Source: Tetragonia tetragonoides | Taxonomy: Eukaryota; Streptophyta; Magnoliopsida; Caryophyllales; Aizoaceae | NCBI GenBank assembly: GCA_038025085.1 | Contig: CM076153.1 | Location: 15,475,001 to 15,539,000 of the forward strand | Direction of reading: 5' to 3' | DNA length: 64,000 nt | In this document: positions 1 through 10,010 of the stretch, piece by piece | Position numbering within the stretch: position 1 is the first letter of the stretch | Layout of the letters: each line of letters opens with the position of its first letter | Position numbers and translations under genes: made by a program | Notes under the pieces: generated by a model | The model's database searches: none | Told to the model about the DNA's origin: nothing | What the model saw: only the letters and a program-made list of their open reading frames with translations

Positions 1-3000
1 CATGGACATTGAGATATGACAATTATAGCAGTTGTCCATGTTGGCCAGCATGGTAGTTGATGATGGCCAGTGAAGCATTAACATTTGATGACATGGGTGG
101 CTGGACTACGGGACTAGTTTTGTGAAAATGAAGTTGAGATTTGAATAGCAAGGTTTTTAAGTTAACAATCTCCATAAGTACGCTGTCTAATTTGCGGATT
201 TGATGTTAAATCCATGCCCACAACAGTAACAACAACCCATGTCCAACCTGATCTAATTATCAAATTGGTTTGGGATTTTGGGTCAACTTAGGATTTGAAT
301 TTTAAATCCGAAAAAAAGTGTTAGTGAAATGCTTACTATGCCCATATAATGTATGATTTCCCTTGTAATGTATGTTTGGGGGCAATAGGGACAAATTTCC
401 ACCTTGTTTGAAGGTTGATTTATTGTCTTTTCTTCTTCATTGTTATTTTCATGAAAAGGGTCTCAAGCTTGATACGTGGAATGCCAAATGAAGGATGAAA
501 GTCTTTTGGATGAATTACCTCTATGAGACCAGAAGTCATTGTCCTTTTGTTGGGTTTGGTTGCAGACATTCCCATAGTTCTCACAATTTTCTTTTCTGTT
601 CAGATAATGTGGATCGGTGCATAACTGGGTGTATGCCTGACGAATTCCACAACCCTGAAGATAACGGCTGGGAAGACTGCGAGTGGTCCTAGGGGGGCTC
701 TAATTAGTGACATCAAGGACAAATCTTAATGGTCTTACCAGCTTAGATCCCCGCTTTGGGTTATTCCCATTCTCACATTAGGATGAATAATACGTAAGAA
801 TTTTGATGGGAATGGGACCAGTGTTTGAAGAGGTGTGCCTTAGGCACAAGGAGCAAGAGACTAGCAATTTTGGTGAGGCACATTCGAGGAGCACTGCGCA
901 CCCAATGCTCCCAATGTGTTGTTTCGTTTCTACAAGCGATGATTTATTATCCCATTGGGACCCTACTAATGGTATATTATTACGTCATACTATCATAGGG
1001 TACTACTCCCTCCGTCCCACAATATAAGTCGTTCTAGAAAATTGGTTTTGTCCCATATTATAAGTCATTTTAGAATTCCAACAAAGCATTTATTATTTTT
1101 TGCCCATTCTACCCTTATTTCACATCATCTCATTAATTACTCACTTTTTGGCTAAATACAAAGTCAAGGGGTAAACTAGTTAAGTTTAATGATTTTTGAT
1201 AGAATTGAGATTATTTAATAACTTCCTTAATTCGTGTGTAAAAACCTTAAACGACTTATATTGTGGGACGGAGGGAGTATTACAGTACAGATATATGAAA
1301 ACATCTCTGATGTTATAGCATATTTTCAAAAAAAATAAATGAGGCATGCCTTCGCTTTATGTCTAGCACCTAGGTGTGCCTGCACGCCTTTTAATTTTCA
1401 AACACTAGATGGGATTTTTGTTGATAAACCCATGTATATCAAATACATTCTTATTCATGAACAATTATGTGTATGGATTTAATTGGGAACCACCTACTAT
1501 GTAGGTAATTTTGCAAAGAAGCACTAATATAATTTTTAAAAATTTGTTTTTTCCCCCCAGAATTGCATATTTCTTGTGTACGACCACCAGTTTGACTTGA
1601 AACGATCAATTGGCCCTTGCATTATTATTTTCCTAGTTATAAATTGATCAACATCAGCACTTTTAACTCAACTTATTGTCTGGGTGTCATTCTCATAGTC
1701 TATGGATAGGTGGGGTTCTAGCCAATGGGCAGGTTGGGGGTCCTTTTGCTGATTTCCATGACATAAGGGTCTCTTAGAGTAGCTTAATGTTTCTTGTATA
1801 AGATTGCTTCTGGAAATGTCCTTGCTTGATAATATTAAACACTTCAAACCCATAAGTCTGCTTGGCAGTGTCTATCAAATCCTTGGCGAAGTTCATGATA
1901 GATTAGAAAAGTTGCGGCTAGATTTATGAAAGTAAGTTAGGGAGAATGCTTCTGTCCAATGCGTTTAAATTGCTAATGACTGCATTGATACTTGTATAAA
2001 ATTCAAACAAGTTTGATATTGAGAAGTCCATTGGACTTTCGTATGTGTATACCTTACACTAGGTTTCTTTTGCATTCAAATTGTTCTCTTGTTCGTGTGG
2101 TTAATTGAGAATACACATGGGGGGTTTACGTCAAAGGTACCTTGTATCTTTGTTATCCATATTGGTAATCAAGCCTCTTTTAAATTGATGATTACAGTAA
2201 ATAATACGGGCATTAGAAAGATTTTGGATTGTTGCCGCCCATTCGTAGCAACTCTTATTTGCTCTTTGCTTCCGACGCTGTGATTGTGATAAACCTGATG
2301 AAAGAACTTAGATTTATGTAAGGTGTTCTCTTGTGAGCTTGGAAACCATGGCAATATCTTTTGAGGATTTTGACTAGAGGTCTTCATATCCTATGGATGT
2401 CCCGAATACGCCTAATTCTTTGGGTGTGGGCCTGTGGGATCAATGCTTGTTAATTATGTATAGGGCCTTATTCTGCTACACCTAGCAAATCAATTTAAGA
2501 CTGATTATCGTAGGGTTCCTGTAAATGATGTGTAGGCTTGGAAGTTGAAAAGTCAAGCTTGTATCTTTAATGGGAAGGTCAACTTTCTGAAAAGCACTTT
2601 GTCAAGTCTTCTCTGCTATATATTTTTATGTTCTCAATCTGGATAATGTCACTCGGTAGTCATATGGTGAAAAATCAAGAGTGATCATGGCTGGTAAGAT
2701 ACTGAGAAGATATTTCGTTGGCTTAGCTGTTACAAGCTTTTTCATCCTGAGTTGGACCTTCTCGCCTTAAGGATGAAGCCTTCACGATGAAGTTGCTTTA
2801 AAGATTTGCTAATAAAGAGGCAGCGTAGTGAGAGAACGTCAGCAAGGTGAAACATGGTGTCGAGATTTTGAATTCTTCAATTGAGATTTGAGAAGGTTTT
2901 TTCTTCTCATGGGGGTGCTTATTTGGGATTTGGAGCCCATTTAGCTTATTTGCTTTTTTTATCAGTCCATGGTGGGGTTTAGGGTGAACAGTGTATGTAG

Positions 3001-3548
3001 AGTGATCTATTTGGCAATTGGCATGATATGTGGTGTGGGGATCAACATTTGAAGGCTCAAGTTCTGGTTAGGATGACACTTAATTAGAGAAGTTACGAAC
3101 ATGAAGTGCCGACTTTCGCATGGAGTGGGGGAACAATTAGAGTCGGGCACTGTGCGTGGCATGCTGAGTCAGCTTGGTCATACACCAATTTGTACTGGAG
3201 TTGATCCGGCTTATTTTATTTTTATTTTTGGTGCCTTAATGTTAAAGGTACGAAGTGATTCATGAACCAGGCTGAGCTGGGCTCATCCACGGGCACAAAT
3301 CAGTCCTCAATGTCTGTGCAAAGCTGCGCCAATCCACTTGGGTTTAACCCAGCCTTGTTCTGTGTCGGCCAGACCAGCCAAATTAGGCCACCTTAAGGAA
3401 TAATGTGATGCAAAAGACTATGCGGAATTATGTGTTTGCATGGACCTTTTGAGTTTACTACTTGCCTATTCATTTTATATGTATTTAAAACTATAATGAG
3501 TTGAATGTCATGTATCACTAAATTTGGTCATTCTATTATTGATCGCAG
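1..3548. other. Intronic or upstream sequence of the LCV-like gene
   Basis: No coding exon could be supported here. The next coding exon begins in mid-protein at 3549, so the missing upstream LCV exons are either left of the window or in exons I could not recognise. The ORFs present are short and have no recognisable family. The stretch contains one Stowaway MITE, listed separately. Confidence 0.5.
1006..1277. mobile_element. Stowaway-like MITE (Tc1/mariner type)
   Basis: A 272-bp element with long near-perfect terminal inverted repeats beginning CTCCCTCCGTCCCACAATAT and ending with its complement. It is flanked on both sides by the TA dinucleotide expected of Tc1/mariner insertions. It has no coding capacity. 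The same family occurs at 51700-52688, and related CTCCCTCCGT ends occur at 39645 and 55525. Confidence 0.92.
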
Positions 3549-6500
3549 AGGGATGAAGGTGATGAAGAGTTATGTAGTGTTTTTGTTCCAACCAACCATC
3601 TTTATATTGGGGACATTTTTCTGGTTGACTCCAAGGAGATCATAAGACCAAATCTCTCTATTCGAGAAGGCATAGGTCTGTTCCTCGCTATATACATTTT
3701 TCTTTTCTTTCTTTTTCTTTTTCTTTTCTTCGTATGTATGTGGATTAAAACTCCCTTGGTAACAACAACTTCTTCTTTAAGCTATGGATATTATATCTCT
3801 GGACTTAAGACATCTTGTTGTTGTGACATACATATCATCCAAAGAAAAATGTAAATTCCTTCATATACGTGATCTCCACCGCCCATCCAAATGTAGAGGG
3901 CCCCTTCTTTTTCCTTCGTTTAACTCAAAATGAATAATTAATTAAAAGAAACCTTATCCTTGAATTGACCCATCATGAAGTTTAATGTTTCGATAAAAAG
4001 AAATAGATTGATATCCTTGAAGGAGGATCTTGACCTGATGGTAACATCATCTGTACTCTGTAAACTCTTCTGTTCAGTTTTTTTTACTCTGATGTTTTCC
4101 TTTCAAATGACTGCTTTCTTTTCTTTTTTCCATTTGTCTTGGTGCTTTATAATAATGTTATTAGTATTCAAGTCCTGAAGTCCATAGATAATGGTCCAGA
4201 CAACCCTTTAGGCCTGTAATCCATAACCATTTTTCTGGCCTTCCAAGTAGCATCACAAGGAGCCTTAACCTCACTTCTAGGAAGGGTGGAAGCCCCCCCC
4301 CCCCCCCCCCCAAAAAAAAAACAAAACAAAAAAAAAAAACAAAAGTAAAATAAATCATCTAGACATGGAAATTACACGACAACAATGAAACAAAACAAAT
4401 AAATGATAATCTGGTATTCTGATCCTCATCAAGGAAAACACGTTATAATTTGATAGGATAATGTACACTGCTCATCAATCTACAACCAGTAGCTAGGGAA
4501 TCAAATCGTCCCAATTAGGCTTTAGATGGATCACCTGAAAGAGCAACAGACAAGCATATGTACATACAGCAGGACAAACACACTATTCCAGAATGTCACA
4601 GTTCAGAACTAGTGGCAGAAGGCTAGGCACAAACTGGAGCAGACCTCTATTATGGAGAACACGTCAACCAGAACAAAATTTTGGATTTGCACTGACCAGA
4701 ACTAGAGGACCCAAATTAGGAGCAAGTTGCACCTGCTCTTTACTGCAAAAAACATGCATGTCAGCAGCAGATTAGAGGAATTCATCCTTTTCAGCTTAGA
4801 TATCAAGCACAAATTCCAACTCTTTAGATGCAACAATATAGATTTTCAACAGGCCTCTGAAACTCATTTTCAGTTCAAAATTTCAGCTTCTACTTTTAGA
4901 CTTGCGAACCAGATTATGAATATCATTCGGACAAGACGTTTAGCTCTCAGGGAACTGGAGCAAGCAGCAGCATCATCTTTTGAGCTGCTAAACATGTCAT
5001 TAGGCATGCTGAAGTATTCTGAAAGCCTGAAACAGTAGCATTGTCATCAGGGTAACACAGCAGATCAGTCTGCTTCACATTCCCCCTGGTTGTGTGTATC
5101 ATTTAAGTTGCAGTCACCAACATGGCTTGGCATTTGTTCCAAATGTCCCTGATGTTTTGCCATCCTGCACCTCCCTGTAATAGATGAGTAGCACAGCTGC
5201 TTTTAATCCATGACTATCTTCTCTCTATTTGAAACCAATCTCCTATTCCGTTTAAGCTAGTAGGAACGAACCATAGTGACTAGAGTCAGTTTTGATACAG
5301 CAGCCCTTTATTTTTGACACTCGACCTTGCCATGCCTTTCTACTGTAAACATCTGCTCTACCTCGTTTTAGGATGAGGGCATTCAGTAAGTATATGATGC
5401 TTCATTTTCTCACTTTATTTTTACGTTCTCCTTATGATGGAGCTCAAGTAGATATATTGATTGGTTTGTCAAGGAGAAGGCTTCAGGGTGATGTTCAATC
5501 ATTAAGTTCGGATAGCGTTGTGGTAATGGGCAACCATGGTTGTCAATAAGGCAATAAGCCATACAAAGGCCTTTGTCTTATAATGAGAAATCACACAATT
5601 AGAGGTGGAAATGGTGACAAAGAGAATGATTCTCTGCAAACCTCCAGGGTCATTGGAGGTTTTTCTGGGTGTTAGCTTCAAGGTACATGGGATCAGTCGG
5701 AAAAGACTTGATACCTATGATATCCAGAAGAATACAATGTAACTCTCTAAATGGGATTCTGTGATGTTCAAGGCTTTGAGATGGTCGTTCTTATAAAGGC
5801 TTTAGCAAAAATGTAACAAGATAGATTCCTTTGTTGAAATGATATCTGCTTCGCAATACAAAAGAGGTCATGGTCCACAATCCTGTACTTATAAATACAC
5901 AGGAGTAGATTGCCCTCATCTATGATCCCTTCTCCTTCAGTTACTTTCTACTCTCTGTAGTATTCTTTAAGTTGATTTATCAAATTATATCTCATGCCAA
6001 TGGTTTTAGGTTAACTGAATTCTTCAAAGTTTTCGAAAACAACCTTCCCAGTAGGTTATAAACACAAATGACTAGATTGCCCTCAAATTAGTGGTCAACA
6101 GCCCCGGCCTTATAAGTTTATAACACTATTACCCTCATATATGATCTGTTCCTCATCGGTTACTATCAACTCCTTGTAGATACCTCATGCCAATGGTTTT
6201 TAATTCAATTTAGTTTTAGGCATCTTTTTGATTAGCATCAGACCTCAGGGTTAGGATATTGAATGAATTTTCCAAAAATATAGCATGTTTAGAAGTGTTT
6301 TAAGTTGTACCACGTTCAGAGCAATGTATCAGGCATAATTTTGATTGTCATATGATCTGAATTGAGCCAATATATTTAATGGTCAATAATGCATTTTCTC
6401 TGAAGTTATTTAGCTGAGCACCTCGTACTTTCCAAGGTTTTGCCTATGACAGCAATAACTCAAAGGAGTGAGGGTCAATGGGCATTAAGATGTACAGACG

Positions 6501-7664
6501 TTACTGTCATCGAGTTGAGGCTACCAGGAAGGTTGTTTTCAAAAGAACCGTAGTAGAAACATCTTCAGAAAATTAAGAGTTGAAAGTAGTGGTTATAGGA
6601 GTACCAATAAGTGGTTGGTGTGAGTGGTTTGACACTCTCATCCCTCAAGCAAGGTCGAGGATTCGAATCTTGTGATGGAGAAAGTACTTACTGGGAGTCT
6701 GGGAGCACTTTACCCCTTCGTTGGCCGACCTGGTGCGAACATGATTAGTCTTGGCCCAAAGGGCTTTGGTGAACCTGTTGTTAAACCAAAAAAAAAGAAG
6801 TGTTTGTAGGAGTGTCTTTAGTGAGAAAATTATGAAGACAAATATTAAACAATGATTAAAATAAGCAGAAACAATAACAGGAACTGAAGAGATGGATAAT
6901 GACAAGGAAAGATAGAAATGGTAAAGCAAGCAAGAAGAAAGCAAAGACACTGGGAGAGGTAAGATATTGTAGTGCACAATGTTGGACATGTTCCAACTTC
7001 CAAGAGATGGTTCACTCACTGGTTCAGTCTAGTCATCAGTTTTGATTGGCCGAAATGGATCAATTGAACCTTAATGATTTATGTATCTGTTATCCTGAGA
7101 TAGGTTTCTCTAATCATGGTTCACCTGGTCCATATTTCTTGCTTGTGATTATAATGTCATGATCTGGTCTGATTAGCTCATGGTGAAAGCATGAGCAACA
7201 TTAGAAAGCTTAGAACAATTGGGGTTCAAGCTTCAATGGGTCCACCATACTATCATAATTTCAGCCATTAATCCTATTTGGTGAACTTGATCTGTGAATG
7301 GGAGTAGAGCCGGGAATCTGTGTGACTGTTCATTGGTTGTAGATGAGTTGAACGAAATTTACGCTAAATTTTTGATTTCAAAGTACGTGTTCCAACTACA
7401 CCTTTATTTTTAGTTGCATGTATAGGAGTAATAAAATGGAATGATGGTTTATTGTTTCTAGTTGCATAATGCTTGTGTTTCTATGCTGCGTGATGGTGGG
7501 ATTTAACACATTTATTTGATAGTGTGACTGCAATCTTAGTTGCTAACTGTTTTCTTTTCTCAGAGATAATAGTCTCAGGAGGCATGACGATGCCACAAGT
7601 GATATCACCTGTAGAAAGAATAGCGCGAAAAAATGACAGAATCCCATTGAATCGAATATCATGA
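3549..7664 (+). CDS. LCV: LIKE-COV (COV1-type) membrane protein, last two coding exons
   Basis: Two coding exons join in frame: 3549-3675 and 7564-7664, with stop TGA at 7662-7664. The 3.9-kb intron has GT-AG ends (donor at 3676, acceptor ending at 7563). The first exon encodes the conserved VPTNHLYIGDIFLVDSKEII stretch followed by RPNLSIREGI. The second encodes EIIVSGGMTMPQVISPVER and a short basic tail ending NRIS. These are hallmarks of the C-terminal cytosolic region of plant COV1/LCV proteins (DUF502). Known members are about 270-residue two-pass membrane proteins of the endomembrane system, linked in Arabidopsis to vascular patterning and vacuolar sorting. The N-terminal half, including the membrane segments, is not visible. 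The intron carries a full tRNA-derived SINE, a SINE fragment and a C19/A-rich tract. A direct repeat overlaps the stop codon. Confidence 0.88.
4293..4345. repeat. C19 tract followed by A-rich run
   Basis: An uninterrupted run of 19 C (4293-4311) is followed by A-rich sequence broken by single C residues. It lies in the long LCV intron. The G-rich complementary strand could form G-quadruplex-like structures, and exact tract length in an assembly is uncertain. Confidence 0.85.
5637..5705 (+). mobile_element. SINE fragment, same family as the PTB-intron SINE
   Basis: This stretch matches the 3' half of the SINE at 49650-49806. Both share the order CAGGG(T/C)CATTGGA, a TTTTC/TTTTT CTGG block, GTTA(G/A)CTTCA, and CATGGGAT(C/T)AGTC. 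The tRNA-like head and polyA tail are not recognisable, so it is a diverged fragment. It lies in the LCV intron. Confidence 0.5.
6603..6798 (+). mobile_element. tRNA-derived SINE
   Basis: A 196-bp element with a tRNA-like head. A Pol III box A-like TGGTGTGAGTGG and a classical box B GGATTCGAATC are separated by about 35 bp. The tail ends in an A-rich run. It is flanked by a 15-bp target-site duplication, AGTGGTTATAGGAGT (6588-6602) and AGTGTTTGTAGGAGT (6799-6813), with two mismatches. It is inserted in sense orientation in the LCV intron. Confidence 0.85.
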
Positions 7665-7753
7665 TAATATGATGGAAACAAGAGTGTGGTCGCTCTACAA
7701 GGGTTGCTTTGCTTGGTTGCTGATCTGGAATCCCATTGAATCAAGCATCATGA
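7640..7753 (+). repeat. Direct repeat around the LCV stop codon
   Basis: The block AATCCCATTGAATC followed by A-rich sequence and ATCATGA occurs at 7640-7664, where it encodes the last residues and the stop. It recurs about 91 bp downstream at 7731-7753 in the 3' UTR. Confidence 0.7.
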
Positions 7754-8053
7754 GAAAAAGACTTGTTATATGTGCTTTGTGATTCTAGTTGTAATTGTAA
7801 ACTCTATTCTGTTAAGATTCAGGAATCTTAGCTGTTGTGGCTCATTTACATATTACAGCCTTGTATAATATCCATCATGTTGTATTGATCTCTGAGCTTG
7901 AAAATTAAAGGAACCATATATACGATGATCAATGAAAAGGATGGTAATAGTCCAAACAACTGTTGGATGCAAAAAAAAAAAAAAAAAGAGAAAAGAAAAG
8001 AAAAAAATAGTAACTTTACATATTGAAAAGAAACATTCGAACTATCAAACATT
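7665..8053. other. LCV 3' flank with A-rich tract
   Basis: The 3' UTR and downstream flank of the LCV gene. A 17-base A run at 7971-7987, followed by more A-rich sequence, lies just upstream of the nested element block. No gene seen. Confidence 0.5.
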
Positions 8054-8242
8054 GTTGCAATTAGGGATGACACTAGGGTGGGTACAGGTAAATATCGCTC
8101 CGCATTCGCCCCAGTTGAGGCGGGATGGGAGAGTGCTAGGCGGAGTTGGGGCGAGGATGGGGCGGAGCTGGTTTGCCTTCTCTTTCCTGTGGATACCGTT
8201 GGAGCCCCGCCCCACTTTATGCCCGCTTATCCGCTCCGCCAA

Positions 8243-8874
8243 TGAAGGATATATGTCCTGTCAGTCAAGGTGCAAAATTCGGGATTAAATAACAGAGATA
8301 GTTAACCCATCGATTTAGTAGGTCGTAACGTTTAGCTAGAGTCCGCTTACGATAATTGGACCAATATGAGTTGGCCGACTACTAAATGCGATGGGCCTAA
8401 CGGGTCACACGCTTAAGTAATCGATGGATCAATAATTAATTAATGGACCTAGGAGTCGCATTAGTTAATTAGTAAGAGAGAACTGTAAGTGGGCCTACCT
8501 AGGGGTAGCCCAGTACATGTGAACTTTACAGTTTAAATAGAAGAGAAGGAGGATGTAACTAGGTTAAATGTTTCAACTGACAGCCTCCTTCTCTCATATT
8601 TTCTGTCTAAACAACCAAGCACCTCCATAGCCCAAGGAATGGTTCATTGTGCTCGTTCTAGCTAACGAATGTGTTTGGATTGATCAAATCGATTGCTGCG
8701 TGGACTACGGTAGAGGGATTACACTTGGAATCCTAATTCGCACCTATCGATATTTAATCGATCAACGAGGCATGAATCAAGAGGTATATTTATGTGTATT
8801 TAATGACCCGTTAAGATTCTTGTTTTCTAGTTGTCTTCCGCTTTTATGATTAGATATTGCAACTAGATCCATCA
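8243..8874 (+). repeat. 5' LTR of outer Copia
   Basis: A 632-bp repeat starting TGAAGG and ending CATCA, nearly identical to 21705-22337. It contains an internal imperfect palindrome (8306-8325 with 8375-8395, CCCATCG...TTTAGTAG) that is preserved in both LTRs and could form a stem-loop. Confidence 0.93.
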
Positions 8875-8875
8875 T

Positions 8876-8888
8876 TGGTATCAGAGCC
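8876..8888 (+). promoter_or_regulatory. Primer-binding site of outer Copia (tRNA-iMet)
   Basis: TGGTATCAGAGCC directly follows the 5' LTR with a one-base spacer. This is the standard plant Copia site complementary to the 3' end of initiator methionine tRNA, where minus-strand DNA synthesis starts. Confidence 0.95.
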
Positions 8889-9297
8889 AGGTTAATGGGT
8901 TAATTAGATCACTAAAATTAATTTTGATGCACAAATTTTCCGATTAGATCGGATCTTTATTTGTGGTTTTAGTCAAGTTTTTTTTAGCAATTAATTGGTT
9001 ATGTTTTCGCTATATACAATCCTTTTGAGATTTTGATATGCGTGATTGGATCATGTAGTATATCATATGGGTTCGCTGTTTTATGCCATGAGTCAAATCT
9101 CAATTGTTTAATGATTGTATTTTTTTGTTCTATGCGATCATTTTAAATTTTCGTAGAGCATGTTTATTAGCTTTTATCGGCTACTTGTTTTGATCAAATT
9201 ACATATCATGCTGAGAATGATTGGATCATCAAAGTGTTTTGTTTGTAGAGTATTTGATTCATCATGATGCAATTCTTGATTACTGTCATCAAGTCCA

Positions 9298-9985
9298 TGT
9301 TGGAAATGAAGCCAAACAAGCTTCATGAAGCTTGGTATGCTTCAAAGAAAGTCCTTAAAAAGCCTTGTTCACAAAACACAATTGTCCCACATAGGTAGAG
9401 AAAGGAAAGAAAAGAGACTTTATATATTGATGTGGACTTTTAGTCTTTGAACTAAGAGTCAAGGGAAGACTCTTCCTCCACACACGTGCGCGCGCGCCGC
9501 CGCCGCCGTCCGTCCGGCCGGGCGAGGATTGGGCTCTTTTTATTCTCAGCTCAATATTTTTCCGACCGTTTTGAGTCCGTTCAGCTTCAGATTCAATAAC
9601 CGTTATGTCATTACTCTCGTAATAATAATCCCACGATCTCAGCTCACCATTAACCTCTTGATTTCGGTTACTGATTCTAAAGGCTCCTATATAATAACCG
9701 AAACCTCCAGCTTTGAGACACAGAACAAACACAGATCCTCTCCTCTTCTCTTCTGTCATCTCTTTTCTCCTGTGCTCTTCTCTTTACTTGGCAGTTGTTC
9801 AGTTTACTCTCAAAGTCATTGCACCGTAGTACACCGGAGCATTGGCTGCCGTGTATCCCTGGAGGTCGGTTGCCGGAATTCCCTAGTGTACGTGTGGGGG
9901 CAAATTCGACTTTAGGGCAGTGATTCATCACGCCACGGCCATTGTTACAGATAAGTTTGTTCCTTCATTAGCCTTGTTTCTAACA
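9298..9985 (+). repeat. 5' LTR of inner Copia
   Basis: A 688-bp LTR. Near its start is an 18-bp perfect palindrome, CAAGCTTCATGAAGCTTG (9317-9334). It also contains a CG/GCC-rich simple repeat near 9480-9520 and TATA-like motifs at about 9420 and at 9688-9696. The latter suggests a transcript start near 9720. AAATTCGACTTTAG at 9902-9915 is the exact complement of the sequence just after the LTR. Confidence 0.95.
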
Positions 9986-9987
9986 TT

Positions 9988-10001
9988 CTAAAGTCGAATT
10001 T
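9988..10001 (+). promoter_or_regulatory. Post-LTR segment complementary to U5; candidate unusual primer site
   Basis: CTAAAGTCGAATTT starts 2 nt after the 5' LTR, where a tRNA primer-binding site is expected. It is the perfect 14-nt reverse complement of 9902-9915 inside the LTR. No TGG-starting tRNA complement is present between the LTR and the gag start at 10011. The position suggests a role in priming or RNA folding, but this is inference. Confidence 0.5.
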
Positions 10002-10010
10002 TTTTTTATC

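Noticed and set aside
1..40. CATGGACA...TGTCCATG inverted repeat
   Set aside because: 8-bp arms are expected by chance at this scale.
2380..2530. Possible degraded LINE reverse-transcriptase tail
   Set aside because: A few residues in one frame recall the LGVG...W pattern, but there is no catalytic motif or consistent frame.
4727..5038. 103-codon ORF in the LCV intron
   Set aside because: No recognisable domain, AT-rich composition, and it lies in an intron with no splice or expression support.
9355..9931. Overlapping ORFs on both strands in the inner Copia LTR (repeated at 14788-15289)
   Set aside because: They lie wholly in LTR sequence, are repeated with the LTR, and look like by-products of CT-rich sequence.
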